Source of the DNA: Haematobia irritans
Taxonomy: Eukaryota > Arthropoda > Insecta > Diptera > Muscidae
Assembly: GCF_050003625.1 (NCBI RefSeq)
Contig: NC_134398.1
Span: 19,604,997-19,668,996 of the forward strand
Length of the DNA stretch: 64,000 nt
Direction of reading: 5' to 3'
Shown: positions 34,686-45,930 of the stretch, piece by piece
Numbering within the stretch: the stretch's first letter is position 1
How the letters are laid out: every line of letters starts with the position of its first letter
Translations under genes and position numbers: made by a program
Notes under the pieces: model-generated
Databases searched by the model: none
The model's input: the letters and a program-made list of their open reading frames with translations, nothing else
Told to the model about the DNA's origin: nothing

Positions 34686-35557
34686 GCGTGACTTCAACAG
34701 ATGGCCGGATGGGGTCTGAGTATACTTAGAAATATCCTCCGAATTACTGATAGGAAATAACCACTGCAACAAATGCAGGAACAGAATAACCCGTGACATG
34801 GGTGACAAGTCCAAATGTATTCCTTTCCTTGTTCAATGAAAATTTTAATTATATTTTCTATTTGAAATTGCGTAGCAACTATACCACTGTGCTTCTCTGG
34901 TAATCGTTTATAAATTTTCGTTTATGGCGTGTAAAAAGTGCATAATTCAATGGTTTATGGTATGAAAACATCGAAAAATTGTGCGGTTAATTTTGAATCA
35001 TTTCATTCGTTTGTTCAGTTGAGTTTTTTTTCTCGTTTTTTGTGTTTCGTTGAAACTCCTTTGCCGGATTCGTGGTTCAGTCAACATCTGATGTTAAATT
35101 TGCAAATGATTTCGTATGGAATTTTCGTAGTTTTTTTTTTTTAATTCAGCTGGCGAGTGGTATACTTCAAGTGCTGTTGTGTAAATTGTTTTCAAGTTTG
35201 TTCCAAACATTATTTTCTGTTCGTTGCAACTTCAATTTGCTTCCTTCATGGGGCACCCTATGAAAGCCTGCTGTTTTTGAATACACTGCCTCATAGAATG
35301 GATAAAAAATTGCCTTTCAGTTTTGCACTACTTAATGGCGCCTTCATTTGGTTATTTTAAATGAGTTAAGGCATATTTTGAGAATCCATTTCCTTAGAAG
35401 ACGAACGATAGTGCAAAAACGGGCTACGGGTAGTATTTAGGACAAAGTAATTGGGTAACATGTTTTCTACAATTTCAAATTGCTATCAAATGAAGTGGTA
35501 AATAATTGAAATTGCTGTGGGAGAAATTTGTAATGAGCAGAAAGGAGGTAGAGACCG
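34686..35557. other. Low-copy spacer; family B scrap at its left
   Basis: TTAGCGTGACTTCAACAGATGG at 34683-34704 is a scrap of the family B GTCY region. The rest is AT-rich without recognisable genes. Three overlapping frames of 63-68 codons near 34938-35360 have no domain. Confidence 0.5.
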
Positions 35558-37640
35558 AATCAAAATGGTAGAATTCTACCAAAAATGGTAGATTTTTTTA
35601 TTGTTTGGTAGAATTGTAGAATTCTTTTCTACAGCAATAAAATTTGGACAAAATTTTCTATAGAAATAAAGTTTTGACAAAACTTTCTATAGAAATGAAA
35701 TTTTGACCAAATTTTCAATATAAAAAATAATTTTAACAAAATTTTCTATAGAAATAAAATTTGAACAAAATTTTCTATAGAAATAAAATTTTGACAAAAT
35801 TTTCTACAGAAATAAAATGTTGACAAAATTCTCTATAGAAATAAAACTTGAACAAAATTCTCTATAGAAATTAAATTTTGCCAAAACTTTCTATAGAAAT
35901 GAAAATTTACCGAAATTTTCTATAGAAATAAAATTTTGAGAAAATTTTGTATAGAAATAAGATTTTGACAAAATTTTGTACACAAATAAAATTTTGCAAA
36001 AGTTTTCTATAGAAATAAGACTTTGACTACATTTTCTAAAAAAATAAAAGTTTGCAAAATTTTTCTATAGAAATGAAATTTGAACAAAATTGTCTACAGA
36101 AATAAAATTTTGACAAAACTTTCTATAGAAATAAAAATTTGACGAAATTTTCTATAGAAATCAAATTTTTTAAAATTTTCTATAGAAATAATATTTTGAC
36201 AAAATTTTGTACAGAAATAAAATTTTGACAAAAATTTCTATAAAAATTAATTTTGCAAAAAAATTTCATAGAAATAAATTTTTCTATAGAAATAAAATTT
36301 TTGTAAAAATTTTCTGCGTAAAAAATAATTTTTTCTATAGCAATAAAATTTGGACAAAATTTTCTATAGAAATAAAATTTGGACAAAATTTTCTAGAAAT
36401 AAAATTTTGACAAAATTTTCTATAGAAATGAAATTTTGACCAAATTTTCAATAAAAATTTAAACAAAATTTTCTATAGAAATAAAATTTGAACAAAATTT
36501 TCTATAGAAATAAAATTTTGACAAAGCTTTCTATAGAAATAAAAATTTGACGAAATTTTCTGAAGAAATAAAATTTGAACAAAATTTTCTATAGAAATAA
36601 CATTTGAACCAAATTTTCTATAGAAATAAGATTTTGACAAAATTTTGTACAGAAATAAAATTTTGCAAAAATTTCTATAGAAATAATACTTTGACTAATT
36701 GTTTTTCTGAAATTAAAGTTTGCAAATTTTTTCGATAGAAATAAAATTTGAACAACATTTTCTATAGAAATAAAATTTTGACAAAGCTTTCTATAGAAAT
36801 AAAAATTTGACGAAATTTTCTATAGAAATAAAATTTTGAGAAAATTTTCTATAGAAATAAGATTTTGACAAAATTTTGTACAGAAATAAAATTTGACAAA
36901 ATTTTCTATAGAAATAAGACTTTGACTAAATTTTCTATAGAAAGAAAAGTTTGCAAAATTTTTCTATAGAAATAAAATTTGAACAAAGTTTTCTATAGAA
37001 ATAAAATTTTGACAAAGCTTTCTATAGAAATAAAAATTTGACGAAATTTTCTATAGAAATAAAATTTTGACAAAATTTTCTACAGAAATAAAATGTTGAC
37101 AAAATTCTCTATAGAAATAAAATTTGAACAAAATTTTCTATAGAAATAAAATTTTGCCAAAATTTTGCACAGAAAAAAAATTTTGCAAAAATTTTCTATT
37201 GAAATAGGACTTTGACTAAATTTTCTACAGACATATAAGTTTGCAAAATTTTTCTATAGAAGTAAAATTTTGACAAAGCTTTCTATAGAAATGAAAATTT
37301 GACGAAATTTTCTATAGAAATAAAATGTTGACAAAATTTTCTATAAAAATAAATAAATTTTGCAAAAAATTTTTATAGAAATAAACTTTTGCAAAATTTT
37401 CGATCGAATTAAAATTTTGGCAAACATTTTCTATAGAAATAAAATTCTGCAAAAAATTTCGTGTGAAATAAATTTTTGTAAAAATTTTCTGCATAAAAAA
37501 TGAATTTTGACAAAATTTCCTTGAGAAATAACATTTTCTATAAATAAAATTTTCTATAGAAATAAACTTTTTAAAAAAATTTTTATAGAAATAAAATTTT
37601 GACAATTTTTTTTATAGAAATTAAATTTTGACAAAATGTT
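35558..37640 (-). repeat. 29-bp minisatellite, minus orientation, with TCTACCA edge
   Basis: The left edge (35560-35640) reads, on the minus strand, GAATTCTACAATTCTACC, AAAAAATCTACCATTTTTGG and TAGAATTCTACC, then leaves the repeat. The array follows, mostly with subtypes reading TTTGAACAAAATTTTCTATA and TTTGCAAAATTTTTCTATAG on the plus strand. The right edge abuts the hairpin of a family A element. Confidence 0.93.
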
Positions 37641-39035
37641 TATACCCACCATAGAATAGTGACGGGGGTGTAATAAGTTTGTCATGCCGTTTGTAACGCA
37701 TCGAAATATCGATTTCCGACTATATAAAGTATATATATTCTTGATCAGGGAGAAATTATAGGACGATATAAGCATGTCCGTCTGTCCGTCTGGCCATCTG
37801 TCTGTCTGTTGTAAACACGCTACTGTCTTCAATAAAGAAGCTATCCTCCTGAAATTTGGCTCAAAATCGTCTTTTGTCTGCACACAGGCCATGTTCGGTC
37901 CTGGTTTTGATAAAGCTCCTAATAAACCGATCCCCCGATTTGGGGTCTTGGGCTTATAGAAACCGTAGTTTCTATCGAATTTACCTGAAATTTGAAATCT
38001 AGAAGTATTCGAGGACCATGAAGCCGGGTGCCGAAAATGGTGAGTATCGGTCCATGTTTTGGTATAGCCACCATATAGACCGATCTGCGGATTTTACTTC
38101 TTGGGCTTCTAGAATTCGTAGTATTTATCCAATTTGCCTGAACATTGAGATCTAGAGGTATTCTAGGGCCATAGAGAAGTAGGCGGAAAATTTTGAGTAC
38201 CGGCCCATGTTTTGATATAGCCCCCATATAGACCGATTTCCCGATTTTACTTTTTAGGCATCTAGAATCCGTAGTTTTTATCCAATTTGCCTGAAATTTG
38301 AAATCTGGAAGTATTCGAGGACCACGAAGCGGTGTGCCGAAAATGGTGAGTATCGGTCCATGTTTTGGTGTAACCACCATATAGACCGATCTCCCGATTT
38401 TACTTCTTGGACTTATAGAAACCGTAGTTTTTATCCAATTTGCTTGAAATTTGAAATCTAGAGGTATTTTAGGTCCATAAAGAGGTGCGCCAAAAATGGT
38501 GAGTATCGGTCCATGTTTTGGTATAACCACCATATAATCCGATCGAAACCGTGGTTTTTATACTGGTGTTTCAGGCTCACAAAAACGTGTATCGGATTTA
38601 GTTTTTACCGGTCCATTTGGTAAGGCCTCCATATAGACCGATTTTAGTTCTTGAGGGTATAGAAGACGCACTGATCATGAAAATTACTTGAAACTGTATG
38701 AAAAATTCCCAGATTTTACTTCTCGTTATCTCTTAAATAAATGGGGTTAAAATCTATGGATTTTCGATTTCAAATCAAGGCGTTATTTCATCGTTTTCTT
38801 GCACCCTTACAAGATATCTATGTTGATTCCTCTAAAACTCAAACAAAAAATGGTTGTTATAAATCCAGAATCTGATCTACTCTTCATAGGTAAAATTTTT
38901 ACATTTATCTTCGGGAAGCGTACTGGTTGAACTCCCCTGAAATTTTCAAACGAAACTATTATATTTGATTCATGGTGGTGGGTATTTAAGATTCAGCCCG
39001 GCCGAACTTACTGCTGTATAACATATACTTGTTAA
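37641..39035 (+). mobile_element. Family A element, nearly full length
   Basis: The left end hairpin is TTATACCCACCATAGAATAG. It is followed by GTCATGCCGTTTGTAACGCA, a GTCY tract (GTCCGTCTGTCCGTCTGG near 37778), TTGTAAACACGCTACTGTC, and 153-bp units (GGTCCATGTTTTGGTATAG or a variant at 38050, 38203, 38356 and 38509). The right end is near 38970-39030, ATGGTGGTGGGTATTTAAGA, then GGCCGAACTTACTGCTG and ACATATACTTGTT. The last part is the same end as in family B, which ties the two families together. The 204-codon minus-strand frame (37919-38533) is the 51-residue periodic peptide. Confidence 0.72.
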
Positions 39036-40389
39036 TAAATTCAATATCTTCTAACGTTTTTATTTTCGTGTTGGATGTTGGTAAAATCAATATTTCTTGT
39101 AAGCACATTTTCTGGCAGATCAAAGTTATTATACCTTGACCACTATATAGTTTAGGGTATAAAAAAATGGATCCTTAATGAAGATATGGGCAGGTGCAAT
39201 TTCTAGTTTTATGAATAAGCTGATATAATGGTATCTTATACAAATGAAATAGCCAACTCATGGTGTTTAATCTTTGAAGTGTTATCTTATAAAATATCTG
39301 TACTGAATTCTCCAAAAGCTATTACAGCATCACTTTCATACACCATTAAAAATTACCTGTTACACTATCAAATCTTTATTTCAATCTCTTCAATCAACAT
39401 CATTTACATTGACTGCATATTTTGCATATACCCTCCTCCAAAAGCCACCAGATACTTTAGCATTTTTTCCTTTTAAATGCATTTTGATTTCTTTGTTCTT
39501 GCCTCCCGATAAAATTGTTGTTAATGGTGTCGGCATTACTGCCACTCTAGCATGTGTCAGACCGAAGAAGACCATACTACCAGGAAGATATTTAGTAGAC
39601 CAAGTAGGCAATGTGGAAGGGAAACCAGAATGTCAGCCACATGAAAAGTTTATTTTCCAAACAAATCACTTAAGAAAAAAGAAAAAACTGGAAGCTCTCT
39701 CTTGGCAATTGACGACGCTGGATGGTGTGGTGTAGGTGTCATGAAAGTCAACGGTGTCATTCCACTGAGTGATTGTTAAATATTTGAATTTGTCAGTTAA
39801 TTGAAAATGCCTGACAACGCGCAGAGTCAAGATGATAAAGTCAAGAAAAAAGTTCCCAATCACACACAAAACGATTAAAAGAAATCTCTCAAATGAGATG
39901 CGAATTTCTACCAGCTATGACTGTTGGTCGTGAAACGAGACGTGGCGGGAGGGGAGAGGACAGTGAGCTGATGCATTTGACTATAATTTATGTTCAGATA
40001 ACTTTTAGTTAAGATGTTATGTAAATATCTACTGGGAGATATCTGGGGAAGTGTTTGATTTATTTAGAGTGAGATGCGATTAATAAAATTAATTTATGAT
40101 TGTAGGGCTCCTTTTACTTGTCTGTAGTCTGGGTGATGGGCTTTTCAGACATAGGTTTGATTAGTTAATTCTCTTCATTTTAATAATCTTAGATTTTGCT
40201 TTCAGGGAAGTATCAAAATCGTTACGATAGTGTCCAAATAAAGGAAAATATTGTTACAGGGTCAAGAGATGTGTTATGGTATTTACAACAAATTTTAGTA
40301 TCTTCAGTTCGAAGAACGAAGATATCCACGAATCATCATAAGAACGAAAGTGGGAAAACTACCGAACATAAAAATTATTATTTCGCAGT
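39036..40389. other. Low-copy spacer, no gene recognised
   Basis: A short TATACCTTGACCAC...TAGGGTATA inverted repeat lies at 39128-39165, like the one at 17.9 kb. A 108-codon plus frame (39409-39735) overlaps frames on the other strand and has no domain or signal I recognise. I do not call it a gene. Confidence 0.5.
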
Positions 40390-43300
40390 GTTTTATCAAA
40401 ATTTTGGGGTAAAGAAATTTGTCAAAATTTTATTTCAATAGAAAATTTTGTCAAAATTTTATTTCTATAGAAAATTTTGTAAATAAGTTTATTTATAAAT
40501 TTTGTAAAAAAAATTATTTTTATAGAAAATTTGGTCAACATTTTATTTCTATAGAAAATTTTTGCAAAATTTTATTCTTATAGAAAATTTTTGCAAAGTT
40601 TTATTTCCATAGAAAATGTTGTCAAAATTTTATTTCTATAGAAAATTTTTGTAAAATTTTATTTCTATAGAAAATTTTTGCAAAATTTCATTTCTATAGA
40701 ATATTTTGTCAAAATTCTATTTCTATAGAAAATTTTGTCAAAATTTTATTTCTATAGAAAATTTTGTCTAAATTTAATTTCTATAGATTATTTTGTCAAA
40801 TTTTAGTTCTATAAAAAACTTTTCTCATAATTTTATATCTATGGGAAATTTTGTCAAAAATGTTATTTTTATAGAAAATTTTTGCAAAATTTTATTTCTA
40901 TAGAAAATTTTTGCAAAATTTTATTTCCATAGAAAATGTTGTCAAAATTTTATTTCTATAGAAAATTTTGTCAAAATTCCATTTCTATAGAAAATTTTGT
41001 CAAAATTTTATTTCTATAGAAAATTTTTTCAAAATTTTATTTCTATAGAAAAATTTTGCAAAATTTTATTTCTGTATAAAATTTTGTCAAAATTTAATTT
41101 TCATAGAAAATGTTGTCAAAGTTTTATTTCTACAGAAAATTTTTGCAAAATTTTATTTCTATAGAATATTTTGTCAAAATTTTATTTCCATAGAAAATTT
41201 TGTCAACATTTTGTTTCCATAGAAACTTTTGTAAAAATTTTTATTTCTATAGAAAGATTTGTCAAGATTGTATTTCAATAGAAAATTTTGTAAAGAATTT
41301 TATTTCTATTGAAAATTTTGTAAAAAAAAAATATTTTTATAGAAAATTTTGTAAAGAATTTTATTTCTATAGAAAATTTTGTCAAAATTTTATTTTCATA
41401 GAAAATTTTGTTAAAATTTTATTTCAATGGAAAATCTTGTCAAAATTTTATTTCAATAGAAAATTTAGTCACATTTTTATTGCCATAGAAAATGTTGTCA
41501 AAACTTTATTTCTATAGAAAGTTTTGTAAAGAATTTTATTTCTATCGAAAATTTTGTAAAAAAAATATTTTTATAGAACATTTTGTAAAGAATATTATTT
41601 CTATCGAACATTTTGTAAAAAAATTTATTTTTATAGAACATTTTGTAAAGAATTTTATTTTTATAGAAAATTTTGTCAAAATTTTATCTATGTAGAAAAT
41701 TTTTGCAAAATTTTATTTCTATAGAAAAATTTAGCAAAATTTTATTTCCATAGAAAATTTTTGCAAAATTTTATTTCCATAGAAAGTTTTGTCTAAATTT
41801 TAATTCCATAGAACATTTTGTCAAGGTTTTTTTTCTATAGAAAATTTTGTCAAAATTTTATTTCAAGAGAAAATTTTGTAAAGAATTTTATTTCTATGGA
41901 AAATTTTGTAAAAAAAATTATTTTTATAGAACATTTTGTAAAGAATTTTATTTCTGTAGAAAATTTTGTCAAAATTTTATTTTCATAGAACATTTTGTTA
42001 AAATTTTATTTCAATAGAAAATTTTGTCAAAATTTTATTGCCATAGAAAATGTTGTCAAACCTTTATTTCCATAGAAAGTTTTGTAAATTTTTTATTTCT
42101 TTGGAAAATTTGTCAAAATTCTATTTCTATAGAAAATTTAGTTAAAATTTTATTTCCATAGAAAATTTTGTCAACATTTTGTTTCCATAGAAACTTTTGT
42201 AAAAATTTTTATTTCTATAGAAAATGTTGTCAAAACTTTATTTCTATAGAAAGTTTTGTAAAGAATTTTATTTCTATCGAAAATTTTGTAAAAAAAAATA
42301 TTTTTATAGAACATTTTGTAAAGAATTTTATTTCTACAGAAAATTTTGTCAAACTTTTATTTCTATAGAAAATTTTGTCAAAATTTTATTTTCATAGAAA
42401 ATTTTGTTAAAATTTTATTTCAATAGAAAATTTTGTCAAAATTTTATTTCAATAGAAAATTTTGTCAAAATTTTTTTTAATAGAAAATTTTGTCAAAATT
42501 TTATTTCAATAGAAAATTTTGTCAAGATTTTATTGCCATAGAAAATGTTGTCAAAATTTTATTTCTATAGAAAATTTTTCAAAATTTTATTTCCGTAGAA
42601 AATTTTGTCAAAATTTTATTTCCATAGAAACTTTTGAAAAAATTTTTATTTCTATAGAAAATTTTGTCAAAATTTTATTTCAATAGAAAATTTTGTAAAG
42701 AATTTTATTTCTATTGAAAATTTTGTAAAAAAAAAATATTTTTATAGAAAATTTTTTAAAGAATTTTATTTCTATAGAAAATTTTGTCAAAATTTTATTT
42801 CTATCGAAAATTTTGTCAAAATTGTATTTTCATAGAAAATTTTGTTAAAATTTTATTTCAATAGAAAATCTTGTCATAATTTTATTTCAATAGAAAATTT
42901 AGTCACAATTTTATTGCCATAGAAAATGTTGTCAAAACTTTATTTCTATAGAAAGTTTTGTAAAGAATTTTATTTCTATTGAAAATTTTGTAAAAAAATT
43001 TATTTTTATAGAACATTTTGTAAAGAATATTATTTCTATCGAACATTTTGTAAAAAAATTATTTTTATAGAACATTTTGTAAAGAATTTTATTTTTATAG
43101 AATATTTTGTCAAAATTTTATCTATGTAGAAAATTTTTGCAAAATTTTATTTCTATAGAAAAAATTAGCAAAATTTTATATCCATAGAAAATTTTTGCAA
43201 AATTTTATTTCCATAGAAAATTTTGTCAAAATTTTATTTCCATAGAACATTTTGTCAAGGTTTTTTTTCTATAGAAAATTTTGTAAAGAATTTTATTTCT

Positions 43301-44350
43301 ATGGACAATTTTGTAAAAAAAATTATTTTTATAGAACATTTTGTAAAGAATTTTATTTCTATAGAAAATTTTGTCAAAATTTTATTTTCATAGAACATTT
43401 TGTTAAAATTTTATTTCAATAGAACATTTTGTTAAAATTTTATTTCAATAGAAATTTTTGTCAAAATTTTATTTCAATAGAAAATTTTGTCAAAATTTTA
43501 TTGTCATAGAAAATGTTGTCAAACCTTTATTTCCATAGAAAGTTTTGTAAATTTTTTATTTCTTTGGAAAATTTGTCAAAATTCTATTTCTATAGAAAAT
43601 TTAGTTAAAATTTTATTTCCATAGAAGATGTTGTAAAAATATTTATTTCTTTAGACAACTTTCGTCAATTTTTTTTTCTCCGGGAAATTTTATCAAAATT
43701 TTATTTTGAATAGAAACTTTTTTCATAATTTTAGTTCCATAGAAAATGTTGTCAAAATTTTATTGCTATAGAAAATATTTCCATAGAAAATATTGTAAAC
43801 ATTTTATTTCTATAGAAAATTTTGTCAAAATTGTATTTCCATAGAAAATTTTGCAAAAACTTTTATTTCTTTAGAAAAGTTTTGTCAAAATGTTATTTCA
43901 TCCGGAAATTTTATCCAAATTTTATTTCTGTGGGAAAAATTGTCAAAACATTTTTTCTATAGAAAATTTTGTCAAAATTTCATTAGTTTATAGAAAATTT
44001 TATTAAAATTTTATTAGTCTATAGAAAATTTTGTCAAAATTTTATTTCTATAGAAAATGTTGTCAAAATTTTAATTCTATAGAATATTTTGTCAAATTTT
44101 AGTTCTATAGAAAAGTTTCTCGAAATATTAATTGTATGGTAAATTATATTAAAAATTTAGTTCTATAATAAAGTTTGTTAAAAATATATTTCTATGGAAA
44201 ACTACAGTCCAAATTTTATTTCTATAGAAAATTTGTGAAGTACCTCTGGAGAGGAATGTTGTGCAAAATCTACCATAACATCAGGAATTCTACCAATCTG
44301 CCAAACATTAAAAAATCTACCATTGTTTATAGAATTCTATCAACTTTGGC
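40390..44350 (+). repeat. 29-bp minisatellite with ~1.43-kb higher-order repeat
   Basis: Plus-oriented units, many of the subtype TTTTGTAAAGAATTTTATTT. Distinct variants recur in the same order about 1.43-1.46 kb apart: AGTCACxxTTTTATTGCCATAG at 41466 and 42901, TCAAGGTTTTTTTTCTATAG at 41821 and 43255, and CCTTTATTTCCATAGAAAG at 42061 and 43524. A further offset of 968 bp links 41200 and 42168. The right edge (44262-44350) is CTACCATAACATCAGGAATT, CCAAACATTAAAAAATCTAC and TAGAATTCTATCAAC, the same edge as at 35.56 kb in the other orientation. Confidence 0.93.
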
Positions 44351-44790
44351 AATTGTGCTTACGGAGTCTCTTGGACAAGCAAATTACATCCGATCCGATT
44401 GATCGTGCAAAAATTTTTTCCTTACAGTTCATAATTGTATATAGCGCCCACATAAACCGAAGAAATTTAAATAAATTAAATTTAATATGATCCGGTTGTA
44501 ATTTTACCGTGTGAAAATTGGTTTATATCGCTTCATAATTATTCCTCTATGTAAAACGATCAAGGACTAAAGAGACTTTAATAGGTATTTATTCATCGTT
44601 TTTATGTAATATAGACTTTATATGGACTAACATACAATTTAAACACAATGTTAAGAAGTTTAATATACTTGCCCTCGGTAATTCAATTGTGGATGACAGT
44701 CTTTAGTAGAACTTTGTACGCAATCCATAGTGGAGGGTAAATTAAATTCGCCCTAGCCGAACTTCCGGCCATATTTTCATGTTAACCATT
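44351..44790 (+). mobile_element. Family B remnant, diverged
   Basis: Recognisable blocks are CTTACGGAGTCTCTTGGACA, TCCGATCCGATTGATCG, TATATAGCGCCCACATAAAC and the right end AGCCGAACTTCCGGCCATA. The GTCY part is missing and the units are badly degraded. Confidence 0.6.
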
Positions 44791-44940
44791 ACAAATTTTG
44801 AGTAAAAAATTTTAGTGACTTGCGATCTGTACTTTGAACACAGAAAGAGAGACATACGGCAACCTCTTACTCGATTCGATTAAGAGATCGATTTGAAAAT
44901 ATTTCAGGTTAAATTTTTCAGACATGTGTTAGAATGCATT

Positions 44941-45229
44941 AGCCACCGTGGGTTCGATTCCTGCTTCGACCGAAACCAAAAAGTTTTTCATCGGTGGATT
45001 ATCCAACCTCTGCAATGCTGGTGACATTTCTGAGGGTTTCAAAGCTTCTCTAAGTGGTTTCACTGAGTCGTTCGGACTCGGCTATAAAAAGGAGGTTCGT
45101 TGTCATTGAGCTTAACATGGAATCGGGCAGCACTCAGTGATAAGAGAGAAGTTCACCAATGTGGTATTACAATGGACTGAATAATCTAAGTGAGCCGATA
45201 CATCGGGCTGCCACCTAACCTAACCTAGA
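44941..45229 (+). mobile_element. tRNA-derived SINE lacking box A
   Basis: AGCCACCGTGGGTTCGATTC joins the first bases of the SINE directly to box B. The ~50 bp between two GTGG tetramers (box A and the anticodon-arm region) are absent, consistent with a deletion between short direct repeats. The body and 3' end (CACCTAACCTAACCTAG) are otherwise typical. Without box A it should be a poor RNA polymerase III template. Confidence 0.85.
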
Positions 45230-45930
45230 ATGGATTACAAATAATAATATATTATACAAATTATTTATTTGGTAAAATATCACAAAGTTTTTTAATTCAC
45301 ATCCAAAACACTGAATACGTATCACACCTTAAGATGAGGTTCAAATTCAGAGCAACGGCTGTAGAAATGGTGGGCATCCGTCCAACGACAACGATTCAAT
45401 TTTAATTTTTTTTTGCAATTAACGCAATTACAAATTCAATTTCTTTGAATTTTGTCAATTCTTTGTAGCCCCAGACTTTTAGTCCCAGTTAGATTTCTAC
45501 TTCTCAATACTGGAGCAAACCCAATCACCGTGTCTCATTCATATATACAATTAACTTTCGAAACATTCTATCGTCAAAGCAACAATGACTATGGTCTGCA
45601 TTGAGATTCTGATGTTTGCTTATTTCTCCGTTTTCTTCGCTTGCCAACCGTGTAATTAGTGCAAACACTATCCGTCTGTCCATACGCAAATGTGAGAACA
45701 AATGAAGTTGAGTTGCGCTTAATCACATAGCGAAGCATAAATCCAGATAGGAGGTATGATAAACACTAAGAATGGAGGCTATCAGCTACTGTTTTAAAAT
45801 GTTCTAGGAAGACTTGGCAATTGCTGTGGTTTATGGTTTGGACATAGGGATGACATACACCAAAATGTTACGAAGCCATCAAAAAGATGGAATGGAAACA
45901 GCTGAATAATAGCTTGGGAACATCAAAATG
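45230..45930. other. Low-copy spacer, no gene recognised
   Basis: About 700 bp of AT-rich DNA without open frames of note or known repeats. I see nothing in it. Confidence 0.5.

Noticed and set aside
39409..39735. Possible host exon of 108 codons
   Set aside because: Overlapped by frames on the opposite strand, with no recognisable domain, no clear splice context and a repetitive neighbourhood. Not supported.
41200..41695. Open frames rich in F, Y, K, I and N (FYFYRKFCQNFISIENFVKI-type peptides)
   Set aside because: They are translations of the 29-bp unit (three units make 29 codons), occur in every array and both orientations, and have no domain. Not genes.
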